Shown here piece by piece: positions 36,136 to 46,473 of a DNA stretch of 64,000 bases. Position numbers and translations under genes: made by a program. The notes beneath the pieces are model-generated. The model was given only the letters and a program-made list of their open reading frames with translations, did not search any database and was not told where the DNA came from. This DNA is from an uncultured Clostridia bacterium (GTDB lineage Bacteria > Bacillota > Clostridia > Oscillospirales > Ruminococcaceae). The stretch's first letter is position 1. Each line of letters opens with the position of its first letter. The stretch spans positions 57,972-121,971 of the forward strand of contig CANQOC010000003.1 of assembly GCA_947625375.1 (NCBI GenBank), written 5' to 3'.

Positions 36136-36189
36136 GTCCGGATAATCCCGAATATCGGACCCGCGGCGGGACATCTTTAAGGAGAGCCT

Positions 36190-38652
36190 ATGATTACAAA
36201 ATACAAACTTTCAGACCTTGCGAAAGACCTTAAGCTTCCGAGCGCCGAGATTATCGAAGCGCTTGCGCAGTTCGGCGCAAAGAAGACGGGTTCAAGCCTT
36301 TCGCCCGACGAGGTGAACTATATCCTTGAGGTATACACAAAGAAAAACGCCGTCGAGAGCTTTGACGGATATTTCGGCGACAAGACCCCGTCGGCGAAGC
36401 CTGTGAAAAAGCCGAAGGCAGAGCCGAAGCCGAAGACGGAAAAGGCCAAGGAGACCGCTCCCGAGCCGAAGCCGGAGGCGCCGAAGCCAGAGGCGAAACC
36501 CGAGGCGGCCGCAAAGCCGGCCGATGCGCCGAAGACCGAGCCGAAGCAGGAACAGAAGCAGGAACAGCGTCCCCGCCGCAAGGAGGAGCGCAAACCCGCG
36601 AAGAAACAGGAGCACGGCGAGCGTCAGAAGCTCATCTCCGCATCGACCGGCGACGGCAGCTCACACACCGAGCAGCCGAAGCAGCGCGTCGTCGACACGA
36701 GGGGCAGCTATGTAAACATCGACAAATACAACGACCGCTATGACAACCTTGCCGACAGCGGTCGGAAGAACAACGAAAACTACCAGAAGAAGCAGAAGCT
36801 TGTCCAGAAGTCGAAGCAGCAGAAGAAGCAGCAGCTTTCGACCAAGCGCGAGACCGAAGCCGAAAAGCTTCGCAGACTCGAGCTCGAGCGCGCAAGGAAG
36901 CAGCAGCTGAGAATCACTATCCCCGACGAAATCACCGTCTCGGAGCTTGCCTCCCGCCTTAAGGTCACCGCGACCGAGGTCATCAAAAAGCTCATCGGCC
37001 TCGGAGTCATGGCGACGATTAACCAGACCGTCGACTTCGACACCGCGGCGCTTGTCGCCGAGGAGCTCGGCGCAAAGGTCGAGAAGGAGATTGTCGTGAC
37101 GATTGAGGAGCGGCTTATCGTCGACGAGGAGGATAAGGCCGAGGACCTCGAGGAGAGAAGTCCGGTCGTCGTCGTCATGGGTCACGTCGACCACGGAAAG
37201 ACCTCGCTTCTGGACAAAATCCGTCACGCCAACGTCACCGCGACCGAGGCCGGCGGAATCACTCAGCACATCGGCGCATACCGCGTCTCCATCAACGGGC
37301 GGGACATCACCTTCCTCGACACCCCGGGGCATGAGGCGTTTACCGCGATGAGGCTCAGAGGCGCAATGGTGACGGATATTGCAATCCTCGTCGTCGCGGC
37401 GGACGACGGAATCATGCCGCAGACAGTCGAGGCAATCAACCACGCCAAGGCGGCGGGAGTCTCGATTATCGTCGCAATCAACAAGATGGATAAAGAGGGC
37501 GCGAACCCCGACAGAATCATGCAGCAGCTCACCGAGCACGACCTTGTCCCCGAGGCTTGGGGCGGCGACGTCGTCTGTGTCCCCGTTTCGGCGAAGACCG
37601 GCGAGGGAATCGACGAGCTTTTGGAGAACGTAATCCTCGTCGCCGACGTATTGGAGTTAAAGGCCAATCCGAACAGACTCGCAAAGGGCTCGGTCATCGA
37701 GGCCCGCCTCGACAGGGGACGCGGTCCGGTCGCGACGGTGCTTGTACAGAACGGTACGCTTAAGTCGGGCGACGTCATCATCGCCGGAACCGCCGTCGGA
37801 AGAGTCCGCACAATGACCGACGACAAGGGAAGAAGCGTCAGCTCCGCCGGGCCGGCAGTGCCGGTCGAAATCACCGGTCTCGACGAGGTCCCCGCCGCCG
37901 GAGACGTCTTTAACGCGGTCGCCGACGAAAAGCTTGCCCGCGAGCTTGTCGAACAGCGCAAGCAGGAGGCAAAGGAGGAAATCTTCAAGCAGTACCAGAA
38001 GGTCACCCTCGACAACCTGTTCAGTCAGATATCCGAGGGCGAAATGAAGGAGCTTCCGATTGTCGTCAAGGCGGACGTACAGGGCTCGGTCGAAGCGGTC
38101 AAACAGTCGCTCGAAAAGATATCGAACGACGAGGTCCGCGTCAAGGTTATCCACGGCGGAGTCGGCGCGGTCTCCGAAAGCGACGTTATGCTCGCTTCGG
38201 CGTCGAACGCGATTATCGTCGGATTCAACGTCCGTCCCGACCCGGTCGCAAAGGCGAACGCCGAGCGCGACGGAGTCGACATGAGGCTCTACCGCGTCAT
38301 CTATGACGCAATCGAGGAGATACAGACCGCTATGAAGGGCATGCTCGCGCCGAAGTTCCGCGAGGTCGACACCGCGCGCGTCGAGGTGCGTCAGGTATAT
38401 AAGATTACCGGCGTCGGAGCTGTCGCGGGGTGCTATGTCCTCGACGGAAAGATTTCGCGCAGCGACCAAGTCAGGGTTGTGCGCGACGGCATCATCATCG
38501 CCGACGACAAGATGTCGAGCCTGAAGCGCTTCAAGGACACCGTCAGAGAGGTCGCCGCGGGATATGAGTGCGGCATCACCCTTGAAAAGTTCAACGACTT
38601 CAAAGAGGGAGACATCTTTGAGGGATACACAATGAGCGAAGAGCCGCGCTGA
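36190..38652 (+). CDS. infB: Translation initiation factor IF-2
   Basis: 820 residues. IF2_N domain at about 1-50 ([25 protein letters not shown]), then a Lys/Glu/Pro/Ala-rich linker (about 60-230) of low complexity, and a second IF2_N domain (about 245-300). The GTPase domain from about 328 has [20 protein letters not shown] and NKMDKE; domains II, III and C2 follow. It places initiator tRNA on the 30S subunit and promotes subunit joining. The linker repeats ([13 protein letters not shown]) explain long open frames on the other strand. Confidence 0.97.
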   Translation: MITKYKLSDLAKDLKLPSAEIIEALAQFGAKKTGSSLSPDEVNYILEVYTKKNAVESFDGYFGDKTPSAKPVKKPKAEPKPKTEKAKETAPEPKPEAPKPEAKPEAAAKPADAPKTEPKQEQKQEQRPRRKEERKPAKKQEHGERQKLISASTGDGSSHTEQPKQRVVDTRGSYVNIDKYNDRYDNLADSGRKNNENYQKKQKLVQKSKQQKKQQLSTKRETEAEKLRRLELERARKQQLRITIPDEITVSELASRLKVTATEVIKKLIGLGVMATINQTVDFDTAALVAEELGAKVEKEIVVTIEERLIVDEEDKAEDLEERSPVVVVMGHVDHGKTSLLDKIRHANVTATEAGGITQHIGAYRVSINGRDITFLDTPGHEAFTAMRLRGAMVTDIAILVVAADDGIMPQTVEAINHAKAAGVSIIVAINKMDKEGANPDRIMQQLTEHDLVPEAWGGDVVCVPVSAKTGEGIDELLENVILVADVLELKANPNRLAKGSVIEARLDRGRGPVATVLVQNGTLKSGDVIIAGTAVGRVRTMTDDKGRSVSSAGPAVPVEITGLDEVPAAGDVFNAVADEKLARELVEQRKQEAKEEIFKQYQKVTLDNLFSQISEGEMKELPIVVKADVQGSVEAVKQSLEKISNDEVRVKVIHGGVGAVSESDVMLASASNAIIVGFNVRPDPVAKANAERDGVDMRLYRVIYDAIEEIQTAMKGMLAPKFREVDTARVEVRQVYKITGVGAVAGCYVLDGKISRSDQVRVVRDGIIIADDKMSSLKRFKDTVREVAAGYECGITLEKFNDFKEGDIFEGYTMSEEPR

Positions 38653-38677
38653 ACGGCTGACCGATTGGAGAAGAAAA

Positions 38678-39067
38678 ATGGCTGATTATAAATCCGCGCG
38701 AATGGCGTCGGATATACAGAGAATTATCGGCGGAAAGCTGAGGGACCTTAAGGACCCGAGGGTCGACGCCGAAAAGCTCACCGTAGTCCGGGCAGAGGTC
38801 TCGCGCGACCGCTCGGTCGCAAGGATATATGTCTCGCACCTCGGCGGAATGTCCGCCGCAAAAGAGGCGGTAAAGGGTCTCGAGAGCGCCTCGGGCCTTC
38901 TGAGGCACGAGATTGTCGCCGTCCTCGGGATAAGAAAAGCTCCCGAGCTTCGGTTTATCCCGGACGACTCCGCCGAGTATTCGGCACACATTTCAAGGAT
39001 GCTCCGCGACCTTAATATTCCCAAAGACGAGGAGGAAAAGCGCGATGACGAAGATATCAACGCTTAA
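38678..39067 (+). CDS. rbfA: Ribosome-binding factor A
   Basis: 129 residues. RbfA binds the immature 30S subunit and is needed for processing the 5' end of 16S rRNA. It has the KH-like start RMASDIQRIIGGKLRDLKDPRV and the sequence SRDRSVARIYVSHLGG. It follows infB by 25 bp and overlaps the nrnA start by 23 bp. Confidence 0.94.
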   Translation: MADYKSARMASDIQRIIGGKLRDLKDPRVDAEKLTVVRAEVSRDRSVARIYVSHLGGMSAAKEAVKGLESASGLLRHEIVAVLGIRKAPELRFIPDDSAEYSAHISRMLRDLNIPKDEEEKRDDEDINA

Positions 39068-40004
39068 AGAGCTTGCCGAAAGGGTCAGGTCGCTCGACAG
39101 GGTCACAATTCTGACCCACCGCAACCCCGACGGCGACACCATCGGCGCCGGCTTCGGACTCTGCTACTACCTCCGAAGCATCGGCAAAAGGGCGAACGTC
39201 ATTAACGCCGAGCCGTTTCCGAATAAGTTCGGATTTTTGTTCGGGGACTATTCCGATATGGAATTCGACGAGGAATCGGTCGTCTCGGTTGACGTCGCCG
39301 ACGCTTCGCTTCTGGGCGACGGTCTTAAGGACTATGCCGAGCGGGTCGGACTTTGCATCGACCACCACCACTCGAACCCCGACCGCGAATTTGCCCGCGA
39401 GGGATATGTCGACAGCGAAAGCTGCGCGACCTGTCTCATCATCTATTCAATGCTGAAGGAAATCGGCGCGGAAATAAACCCGCTTATCGCCGACTGTCTT
39501 TATACCGGAATCGCGACCGACACCGGCTGTTTTATGTATGAAAACGCCTCGCCCGAGGCCCACCGCGCCGCCGCCGACCTTATCTCTCTCGGCGCGAGGG
39601 CGCCGATGATTAACCGCGAGATGTTCCAGATTAAGTCGAAGGGGCGTATTCTCTCGGAACAGAAGATTATCGGCGACATGCGCTTTTCGGACAGCGGGAA
39701 GATTGCGCTTATTTGCATCACAAACGAAATTATCGACAGATACGGCGTCGACCGCGCCGACCTCGACGGATATGCCTCGATACCTCTTTGCGTCGAGGGC
39801 GTTAAAATCGGTCTCACATTAAAGCAGCAGCCCGAGGACCCCGCGAAGTTCAAGGCGTCAATCCGGACGCTCGACGCCGACGCGACAGTGATTGCCGGCG
39901 AATTCGGCGGCGGGGGGCACACAAGGGCGGCCGGGTGCACCCTGACCGGCACCGCCGAGGAAGCCGCCGAAAAGCTTATCAGAGCGGCGGAGAAATACCT
40001 GTGA
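39045..40004 (+). CDS. nrnA: NrnA-type DHH/DHHA1 phosphoesterase (oligoribonuclease/pAp phosphatase)
   Basis: 319 residues. DHH motifs: THRNPDGDTIGAG (about 25-37), VDVADASLLGDG, and DHHHSN (about 105-110). The C-terminal DHHA1 domain has GEFGGGGHTRAAG. NrnA degrades short RNA fragments and pAp with Mn2+. Its place between rbfA and truB is conserved in Firmicutes. The stop overlaps the GTG start of truB. Confidence 0.92.
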   Translation: MTKISTLKELAERVRSLDRVTILTHRNPDGDTIGAGFGLCYYLRSIGKRANVINAEPFPNKFGFLFGDYSDMEFDEESVVSVDVADASLLGDGLKDYAERVGLCIDHHHSNPDREFAREGYVDSESCATCLIIYSMLKEIGAEINPLIADCLYTGIATDTGCFMYENASPEAHRAAADLISLGARAPMINREMFQIKSKGRILSEQKIIGDMRFSDSGKIALICITNEIIDRYGVDRADLDGYASIPLCVEGVKIGLTLKQQPEDPAKFKASIRTLDADATVIAGEFGGGGHTRAAGCTLTGTAEEAAEKLIRAAEKYL

Positions 40005-40882
40005 CCGGCGTCATTCCGATAGACAAGCCGGCGGGTTGGACCTCGTTCGACGTCATCGCAAAGCTTCGGGGAATCCTCGGGATAAAGCGGCTCGGACATT
40101 CGGGAACTCTTGACCCGATGGCGACCGGTGTCCTTCCGGTGTTCATCGGAACCGCGACGAAGGCGGCGGACATAATCCCCGACCGCGAAAAGAGATACGA
40201 GGCCGGGTTTTCGCTCGGCTCCGCGACGGATACACAGGACTCGACCGGAACGGTCATCAGCTCCGGCGGGCGGAGGGTGTCCGCGGGGGAAATCGAGCGA
40301 GTCATTCCCGATTTTGTCGGCAGGATTTTGCAGGTCCCGCCGATGTATTCCGCCGTAAAGGTCGGCGGAAAGCGGCTCTATGACCTTGCACGGGCCGGAA
40401 AGACGGTTGAACGCGCGCCCCGCGAAATCGAAATCTTCGGGATAAGCCTCGACGGCTTCGACGAGGAGCGGCAGTCGGGAGTGATTTCAGTCAGCTGCTC
40501 AAAGGGGACGTATATCCGGACGCTTATTAACGACATCGGCGAGCGCCTCGGCTCGTTCGGACATATGATTTCGCTCCGGCGGACCTATTCACAGGGGTTC
40601 GGACTTTCGGACTGCATGAGCATCGCCGGGGTTGAGGACGCAGCTAAGAGCGGGACGCTCGGCGTCATCTCGGTCGAAAGGTGCTTCATGAGCATGCCGA
40701 AGCTTTTGCTCTCGGAGGCACAGGAGAGAATGTTTTGCTGCGGGGTAAGGCTTGACCCGAAAAGGATTTCGGGCGCCGGCGATGACGGACTTTACCGCGT
40801 CGGCGGAAGCCGCTTTCTCGGGATTGGCGAGATATCGGGCGGCGAGCTTAAAGTATATAAGAGCTTTTGGGAGGCAGAATGA
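40001..40882 (+). CDS. truB: tRNA pseudouridine(55) synthase TruB
   Basis: 293 residues when started at the GTG at 40001, which overlaps the nrnA stop (GTGA); the frame is open further upstream but inside nrnA. VTGVIPIDKPAGWTS is the normal N-terminus. Catalytic Asp38 is in GHSGTLDPMATGVLPV. It makes pseudouridine 55 in the T-loop of nearly all tRNAs. The C-terminal PUA-like part is short. The ribF ATG overlaps its stop. Confidence 0.95.
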   Translation: MTGVIPIDKPAGWTSFDVIAKLRGILGIKRLGHSGTLDPMATGVLPVFIGTATKAADIIPDREKRYEAGFSLGSATDTQDSTGTVISSGGRRVSAGEIERVIPDFVGRILQVPPMYSAVKVGGKRLYDLARAGKTVERAPREIEIFGISLDGFDEERQSGVISVSCSKGTYIRTLINDIGERLGSFGHMISLRRTYSQGFGLSDCMSIAGVEDAAKSGTLGVISVERCFMSMPKLLLSEAQERMFCCGVRLDPKRISGAGDDGLYRVGGSRFLGIGEISGGELKVYKSFWEAE

Positions 40883-41748
40883 GCGGGACATCGGTGCTCC
40901 TCGGGCTTTTCGACGGCGTCCACCGCGGGCACCGCGCGGCGCTCGGCGAGCTTTTGAAGCAGTCCGGAGAGCGGATTGTATATACATTTGACTCCGAAAG
41001 CGTCACGCCGAAGGGCGAACGCGGACTTTTAATGACCGACGCAAAAAAGCGCGAGGCGCTTCTTTTGCTCGGCGCGGACAGAGTCATATCAAGGAAATTT
41101 TCCGAGATAAAAGACCTTTCCCCCGAGGACTTCGTCGAAAAGGTCTTGGTCAGGGAACTCGGCGCGAAAAAAGTCATCTGCGGCGAGAATTTCAGATTCG
41201 GCAGGGGAGGACTTGCCGGCGCGGACGAGCTTAGGTGGCTCTGCGCCGCGAACGACGTCGGTTTTAAGGCCGTCCCGCTTTTATATGACGGCGGCGAGCC
41301 GATAAGCACGACGAGGATAAGAAAGCTGATTGAATCGGGGGAAATCTCCGAGGCAAACCGGCTTCTGGGATATGAATACGGCTTTGACGGAAAGGTGAGT
41401 CACGGATACGGACTCGGCACCGAGATGGGAATAAAGACCCTCAATCTGCCGTATGATCGAAGTCTTGCGCTTCCGAAGCTCGGGGTATATGCCTCGCGGA
41501 TTTCGCTTGCGGGGCGGCGGTATTTCGGGGCGACGAACGTCGGGAAGCGCCCGACCGTCAGCGACGACGGAGTCATCACCGTCGAGACTCACGCGCTCGG
41601 ACTGTCGTCCGATTCATACGGCGAGCCGCTTCGGGTCGGTCTTGTCGAATTTATAAGGGAAGAAAAGCGCTTCGGCTCTAAGGACGAGCTTGTCCGGGCC
41701 GTCGCGAATGACATAAAAGCAGTAAAGGAGTTATTTAAAGATGAATGA
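40879..41748 (+). CDS. ribF: Bifunctional riboflavin kinase/FAD synthetase
   Basis: 289 residues from the ATG at 40879, coupled to truB by overlap. The N-terminal nucleotidyltransferase (VLLGLFDGVHRGHRAAL, then STTRIRKLIESG) makes FAD from FMN, and the C-terminal kinase (about 175-289, with FGATNVGKRPTVSDDG) makes FMN from riboflavin. The DGVHRGH motif is the HxGH-type site. Its stop overlaps the start of gltX by 8 bp. Confidence 0.94.
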   Translation: MSGTSVLLGLFDGVHRGHRAALGELLKQSGERIVYTFDSESVTPKGERGLLMTDAKKREALLLLGADRVISRKFSEIKDLSPEDFVEKVLVRELGAKKVICGENFRFGRGGLAGADELRWLCAANDVGFKAVPLLYDGGEPISTTRIRKLIESGEISEANRLLGYEYGFDGKVSHGYGLGTEMGIKTLNLPYDRSLALPKLGVYASRISLAGRRYFGATNVGKRPTVSDDGVITVETHALGLSSDSYGEPLRVGLVEFIREEKRFGSKDELVRAVANDIKAVKELFKDE

Positions 41749-43189
41749 AGTCAGGACAAGATTTGCGCCGTCGCCGACGGGTTATCTCCATATCGGCGGA
41801 CTGCGCACGGCGCTGTTCACCTACTGTATAGCAAAAAAGGTGGGAGGAAAGTTTATCCTCAGAATCGAGGACACCGACCAGGAGAGATATGTCGAGGGCG
41901 CGAACGAGGTCATCTACCGCACGCTGCGCGCCGTCGGTCTCAACTGGGACGAGGGCCCCGACGTCGGCGGCGATTTCGGCCCTTATATTCAGACCGAGCG
42001 CCGCGGGATATATAAGGAATACGCCGAAAAGCTCGTCGAGCTCGGCGGGGCATACTACTGCTTCTGCGACAAGGAGCGCCTGCAGGAGCTCAAGGCGGTA
42101 CAGGAGGCTTCGGGCGTCAACCCGATGTATGACCGGCACTGTCGGAGCCTTTCCCCCGAGGAAATCAAAGAAAAGCTCGACGCCGGAGTGCCCTATGTCA
42201 TCAGGCAGAAGATTCCGCTCGACGGCGAGACGACCTTCCACGACGTCCTTTACGGCGACATCACCGTCGAAAATTCGACCCTCGACGACCAGATTCTCCT
42301 TAAGACCGACGGTCTCCCGACATATAACTTCGCGAACGTCGTCGACGACCACCTTATGGGAATAACGCACGTCGTAAGGGGCAACGAATACCTCGCGTCC
42401 GCGCCGAAGTACACTCTTCTCTATAAGGCTTTCGGCTGGGAAGAGCCGGTGTATATCCATGTTGAGCACATCATGCGCGACAAGCAGCACAAGCTCTCGA
42501 AGCGGGACGGCGACGCGAGCTATGAGGACCTTATCGCAAAGGGATATCTCAGCGAGGCGATTGTAAACTATATCGCCCTGCTCGGCTGGTCCCCGAAGGG
42601 CGAGAGAGAAATCTTTTCGCTCCCCGAGCTTATCGAGGAGTTCGACATCTCGGGGCTCTCGAAGTCCCCGGCAATCTTTGACCCGCTGAAGCTCCGCGCA
42701 ATCAACGGCGAGTACATCAGAATGATGCCGCCCGAGGAATTTGCGAAAATCGCCGAGCCTTGGATTCGTCAGACCTGTAAGGGCGATTTCGACATCGCGA
42801 GGATAGCGCTCCTTTTGCAGCCGCGCACCGAGCTTCTCTCCGACATTCCGGCACAGGTCGACTTCTTCGACGAAATGCCCGACTATGACCTTTCGCTCTA
42901 TGAAAACAAAAAGATGAAGACCGACCGGGCAACATCGCTCGAGGTGCTTAAAAAGGTAAAGCCGGTGCTCGAAAATATTACAGACTGGAATTTCGACGCG
43001 ATTCATGACGCTCTGTTTAATCTAATCGGCGAGCTCGGCGTTAAAAACGGCTATCTCCTCTGGCCGCTGAGGGTCGCGATTACGGGTAAACAGTTTACGC
43101 CGGGCGGAGCAATCGAGGCCGCCGAGATTATCGGCAAAAAGAGCACCCTTGAGCGCCTTGAACGCTCGCTTAAAATGCTCGAGGCATAG
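41741..43189 (+). CDS. gltX: Glutamyl-tRNA synthetase
   Basis: 482 residues, class I enzyme. The HIGH motif appears as YLHIGGLRTALF (about 14-25) and the KMSKS motif as HKLSKRDGDA (about 245-254). It loads glutamate on tRNA-Glu and, in Clostridia that rely on GatCAB, usually also on tRNA-Gln; whether this copy does so cannot be read here. It is the last gene of the run of overlapping genes from rbfA, with an ABC transporter 11 bp downstream. Confidence 0.96.
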   Translation: MNEVRTRFAPSPTGYLHIGGLRTALFTYCIAKKVGGKFILRIEDTDQERYVEGANEVIYRTLRAVGLNWDEGPDVGGDFGPYIQTERRGIYKEYAEKLVELGGAYYCFCDKERLQELKAVQEASGVNPMYDRHCRSLSPEEIKEKLDAGVPYVIRQKIPLDGETTFHDVLYGDITVENSTLDDQILLKTDGLPTYNFANVVDDHLMGITHVVRGNEYLASAPKYTLLYKAFGWEEPVYIHVEHIMRDKQHKLSKRDGDASYEDLIAKGYLSEAIVNYIALLGWSPKGEREIFSLPELIEEFDISGLSKSPAIFDPLKLRAINGEYIRMMPPEEFAKIAEPWIRQTCKGDFDIARIALLLQPRTELLSDIPAQVDFFDEMPDYDLSLYENKKMKTDRATSLEVLKKVKPVLENITDWNFDAIHDALFNLIGELGVKNGYLLWPLRVAITGKQFTPGGAIEAAEIIGKKSTLERLERSLKMLEA

Positions 43190-43200
43190 GAGGCGGAGCG

Positions 43201-44199
43201 ATGATTGAAGTCAGGAATCTGGTAAAAACCTATGGCGACAAGCACGCCGTCGCCGGCATAAGCTTTAAGGCGAACGACGGCGAAATCCTCGGATTTTTGG
43301 GACCGAACGGCGCCGGAAAGTCGACGACGATGAACATTCTCACAGGATATCTGAGCTCGACGTCGGGCGAGGCGTTCATCAACGGGCACGACATTCTCGA
43401 GGACCCGATTGCGGCAAAGAAGGAAATCGGCTATCTCCCCGAATTTCCGCCGCTCTATCTCGACATGACGGTCCGGGAGTACCTCTATTTCGTCTATGAG
43501 CTGAGGGACTGCCGCCTTCCGAGGAACACCCATTTAAAAGAGATATGCGAGCTTGTCAAGATTGACAACGTCATCGACAGGAGGATAAACAACCTCTCAA
43601 AAGGATATAAACAGCGCGTCGGACTTGCACAGGCGCTGGTCGGAAACCCGAATGTTCTGATACTTGACGAGCCGACGGTCGGTCTCGACCCGAAACAGAT
43701 TATCGAGATACGCACCCTTATAAAGAAGCTCGGAAAGAATCACACCGTCATTCTTTCGTCACACATTCTGTCGGAGGTACAGGCGGTCTGCGACCGAATC
43801 GTCGTCATCAACCAAGGGAAGATTGTCGCCGACGACACCGCCGACAACCTCTCCCGCGAGCTGACCGCCGACCACAAGCTTATCGCGAGGATTGACGGCC
43901 CGAAGGACGAGGTCATAAAGCTTGTACAGACCATTCCCGGCGTCGTCTCGATTGTCGCCGACATGCAGCGCGAAAGGGGCGTTTGGGAATACAACATCGA
44001 GGCGGTCGAGGGAACGGATATCCGCCGCGAGCTCAACCGGCGGCTTATGTCCCGGAACTGGTATATCCTCGGACTCCGCTCGAGCGAGCTTTCCCTCGAG
44101 GACATCTTCTTAAAGCTTACGATGGGCGAAAGCGTTACCGAATTTTTGGCGGACAAGGCGGACGACCTTGCCGAGCACTATGAGGAGGCGGAAAAATGA
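43201..44199 (+). CDS. ABC transporter ATP-binding protein (GldA/NatA-like)
   Basis: 332 residues. Walker A GPNGAGKST (about 37-45), signature LSKGYKQRVGLAQALVGNP and Walker B VLILDEPTVGLDPKQ. After the ATPase core comes an extension of about 100 residues (IARIDGPKDEVIKLVQTIPGVVSIV), common in the Gld/DrrA group. It forms an operon with a permease that starts on its overlapping ATGA, a GldG-like protein and a DUF4340 protein. Confidence 0.92.
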   Translation: MIEVRNLVKTYGDKHAVAGISFKANDGEILGFLGPNGAGKSTTMNILTGYLSSTSGEAFINGHDILEDPIAAKKEIGYLPEFPPLYLDMTVREYLYFVYELRDCRLPRNTHLKEICELVKIDNVIDRRINNLSKGYKQRVGLAQALVGNPNVLILDEPTVGLDPKQIIEIRTLIKKLGKNHTVILSSHILSEVQAVCDRIVVINQGKIVADDTADNLSRELTADHKLIARIDGPKDEVIKLVQTIPGVVSIVADMQRERGVWEYNIEAVEGTDIRRELNRRLMSRNWYILGLRSSELSLEDIFLKLTMGESVTEFLADKADDLAEHYEEAEK

Positions 44200-44900
44200 G
44201 CGCAATATTAAAGCGCGAGACGCGCGCGTATTTCGAGTCGCTTATCGGATATATCTTCCTGACGGCGTTCTTTGCCGGCTCGGGAATTCTCTTCGGGGTG
44301 ACCTCGCTCCAATACGGCTCGACCGATATGTCGGGAATGTATTCCGGACTCTTCTTCATACTTTTGGTGCTCATTCCGATTTTAACGATGCGGACGCTTT
44401 CGGAGGAAAAGCGTCAGAAGACCGACCAGCTCCTTCTGACTGCGCCGATATCCCTTAGTGCGCTGGTGCTCGGCAAATTCTTCGCGGCGATGATAATCTA
44501 TTCAATCGGCGTCTGCATGACCCTTGTCTATGCCGTCGTGATTTCCTTCTTCGGCGCGGTGTCTTGGCTGACGGTTGTCGGAAACGTCGTCGGGCTTCTT
44601 CTTCTCGGCGCGGCATATATCGCCGTCGGAATGTTGATTTCGTCGCTGACCGAGAATCAGGTCATCGCGGCGATAGGCGGCTTTGCGGCGACGCTTCTTC
44701 TCTATCTCATCGGCACCGTCGCCGACATCATTCCGATACAGTGGATTGCAAACATCTTCCGCAACCTCTCGTTCGCGACCCGCTACGGACCGTTCACATA
44801 CGGCGTCTTCGACTTCTCGAACGTCCTCTTCTTCATAAGCGCGACGGTCATATTCCTGTTCCTAACGGTGCGCGTCTTAGAGCGCCGCAGGTGGTCATAA
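44196..44900 (+). CDS. ABC-2 type permease (GldF-like)
   Basis: 234 residues with six transmembrane helices. The start ILKRETRAYFESLIGYIFLTAF, then LVLIPILTMRTLSEEKRQKTDQLLLTAPIS, is the pattern of ABC-2 membrane proteins such as GldF and NosY. It pairs with the ATPase immediately upstream. Substrate unknown. Confidence 0.9.
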   Translation: MSAILKRETRAYFESLIGYIFLTAFFAGSGILFGVTSLQYGSTDMSGMYSGLFFILLVLIPILTMRTLSEEKRQKTDQLLLTAPISLSALVLGKFFAAMIIYSIGVCMTLVYAVVISFFGAVSWLTVVGNVVGLLLLGAAYIAVGMLISSLTENQVIAAIGGFAATLLLYLIGTVADIIPIQWIANIFRNLSFATRYGPFTYGVFDFSNVLFFISATVIFLFLTVRVLERRRWS

Positions 44901-44913
44901 GGGGGTGCCGAGG

Positions 44914-46473
44914 ATGAACATCAAGGAATTTTTCGGAAAACACATCAACCGCCGGCGCCTTAAATACGGCTCCTTCGCGACCGCGCTGACCGTCCTCTTT
45001 ATCGCCGCGATTGTCCTTATTAACATCGTCGCGACGATGCTCTTCGACCGCTTCCCGATAACCCTCGACCTGACTTCCGGGAGCATTTATACGATATCCG
45101 ACGAAACCGCCGAATATATCGAGGGGATTACCGAGCCGGTGGCGATGACGGTTTTGGCGACCGAGGACGAATACCGCTCGATCAGCAGCTATACCGCACA
45201 GTGCACCGAGCTCTTGAAGAACTATACGCAGCACAACAGCGGGATAAGCCTCCGCTTTGTCGACATGCTCTCGAACCCGGACTTTGTCGCGAGCTATTCA
45301 CAGGACCTCGCCAACGGCGACATCATCATCGAGCTTGACGACGGGACGCACAGCCGCGTCAAGGTCGTCACACTGACCGACATAATCGTCGTCCCCGAGG
45401 ACTATTCGTATTACCTCAGCAACACCTATGTCTCGAACTACGGCGCGGACTATATCCACTCGATGCTCAGCACCTACGGACTGATACAGTCCTCTAACGC
45501 CGAGCAGGCGATTACCTCCGCGATTATGACCGTCACCGACGCCAACCCGGTGACCGCGGCGGTTTTAAGCTATCCCGGCGGAAACGAATCCGACGTCTCG
45601 GGTCTGACCGACCTTCTTGACGCCAACGGATATATCCTCGAAAACCTCGACGTTTCGGCCGACGAGCTTACCGAGGACGTCGACCTTGTGATAATCCCCG
45701 CGCCGAAGATTGACTATTCCTCGGAGGAGATTTCAAAGCTTGAGACATGGATAGCGAACGGCGGACATCTCGGGAAAAACGTGATATATGTCGCTTCGGC
45801 GGAGCAGCAGAGAACGCCGAACCTCGACGCCCTTCTCTATAAATACGGCATCACCGTTGAATACAAGATGATTCACGAGACTTCGACCTCGCGGTACACC
45901 AATCTCGACACCTATACCTATCAGGACATCGTCACCGAGAACTATACCGACGGAATGACGAGCCTTGCGCGCCCGTTTGTCGTCCCCGACGCGAGGGCGG
46001 TAACGGCGAGGTTCGAGAACGTCGACTCGACGTATTCGTGTGAGACGCTTGTGGCTTCGTCCTCGTCGGCCGTGCTGAAAGACATGTTCGACGACGGCGA
46101 CGACTGGACCCCCGAGAACGCGACCGAGCGCGGAAGCTTTGCGACCGCCGTCATCGGAAAGCAGGAGAAAATCAATCAGGATACACACATTTCCGACTTC
46201 ACCTATGTCGTCGCGTTCGGCTCGGATTTGATGCTGAATTCCGTGTTTATGGGGACGTCCTCCTTCAACAACGGCGACTTTATCATCAGCATGGTGAACG
46301 ACATCACCGGAAAATCCGAGGGAATCACGATTACCCCGAAGGTCGTCGACACCGGGACCTTCGACATCACCGAGGCGCAGACGAGGACGCTTACCCTTGT
46401 CTTCGCGGTGATAATTCCGGTCGCCGTGATTGCGGTCGGAACCTTTGTCTGGATTAGAAGGAGGCATAAATAA
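44914..46473 (+). CDS. GldG-like ABC system auxiliary membrane protein
   Basis: 519 residues from the ATG at 44914; AAGGGGG lies 9 bp before it, and a GTG 9 bp upstream is less likely. One N-terminal helix (about 25-50) and one at the very C-terminus (TLTLVFAVIIPVAVIAVGTFVWIRRR) flank a large extracytoplasmic domain (TSGSIYTISDETAEYIEGITEPVAM), as in GldG and eukaryotic IFT52-related proteins. In Bacteroidetes GldAFG is tied to gliding, but Firmicute copies are widespread in non-gliders, so motility should not be assumed. Confidence 0.85.
   Translation: MNIKEFFGKHINRRRLKYGSFATALTVLFIAAIVLINIVATMLFDRFPITLDLTSGSIYTISDETAEYIEGITEPVAMTVLATEDEYRSISSYTAQCTELLKNYTQHNSGISLRFVDMLSNPDFVASYSQDLANGDIIIELDDGTHSRVKVVTLTDIIVVPEDYSYYLSNTYVSNYGADYIHSMLSTYGLIQSSNAEQAITSAIMTVTDANPVTAAVLSYPGGNESDVSGLTDLLDANGYILENLDVSADELTEDVDLVIIPAPKIDYSSEEISKLETWIANGGHLGKNVIYVASAEQQRTPNLDALLYKYGITVEYKMIHETSTSRYTNLDTYTYQDIVTENYTDGMTSLARPFVVPDARAVTARFENVDSTYSCETLVASSSSAVLKDMFDDGDDWTPENATERGSFATAVIGKQEKINQDTHISDFTYVVAFGSDLMLNSVFMGTSSFNNGDFIISMVNDITGKSEGITITPKVVDTGTFDITEAQTRTLTLVFAVIIPVAVIAVGTFVWIRRRHK

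Noticed and set aside
41735..43006. Minus-strand frame of about 420 codons inside gltX
   Set aside because: Antisense shadow of gltX.
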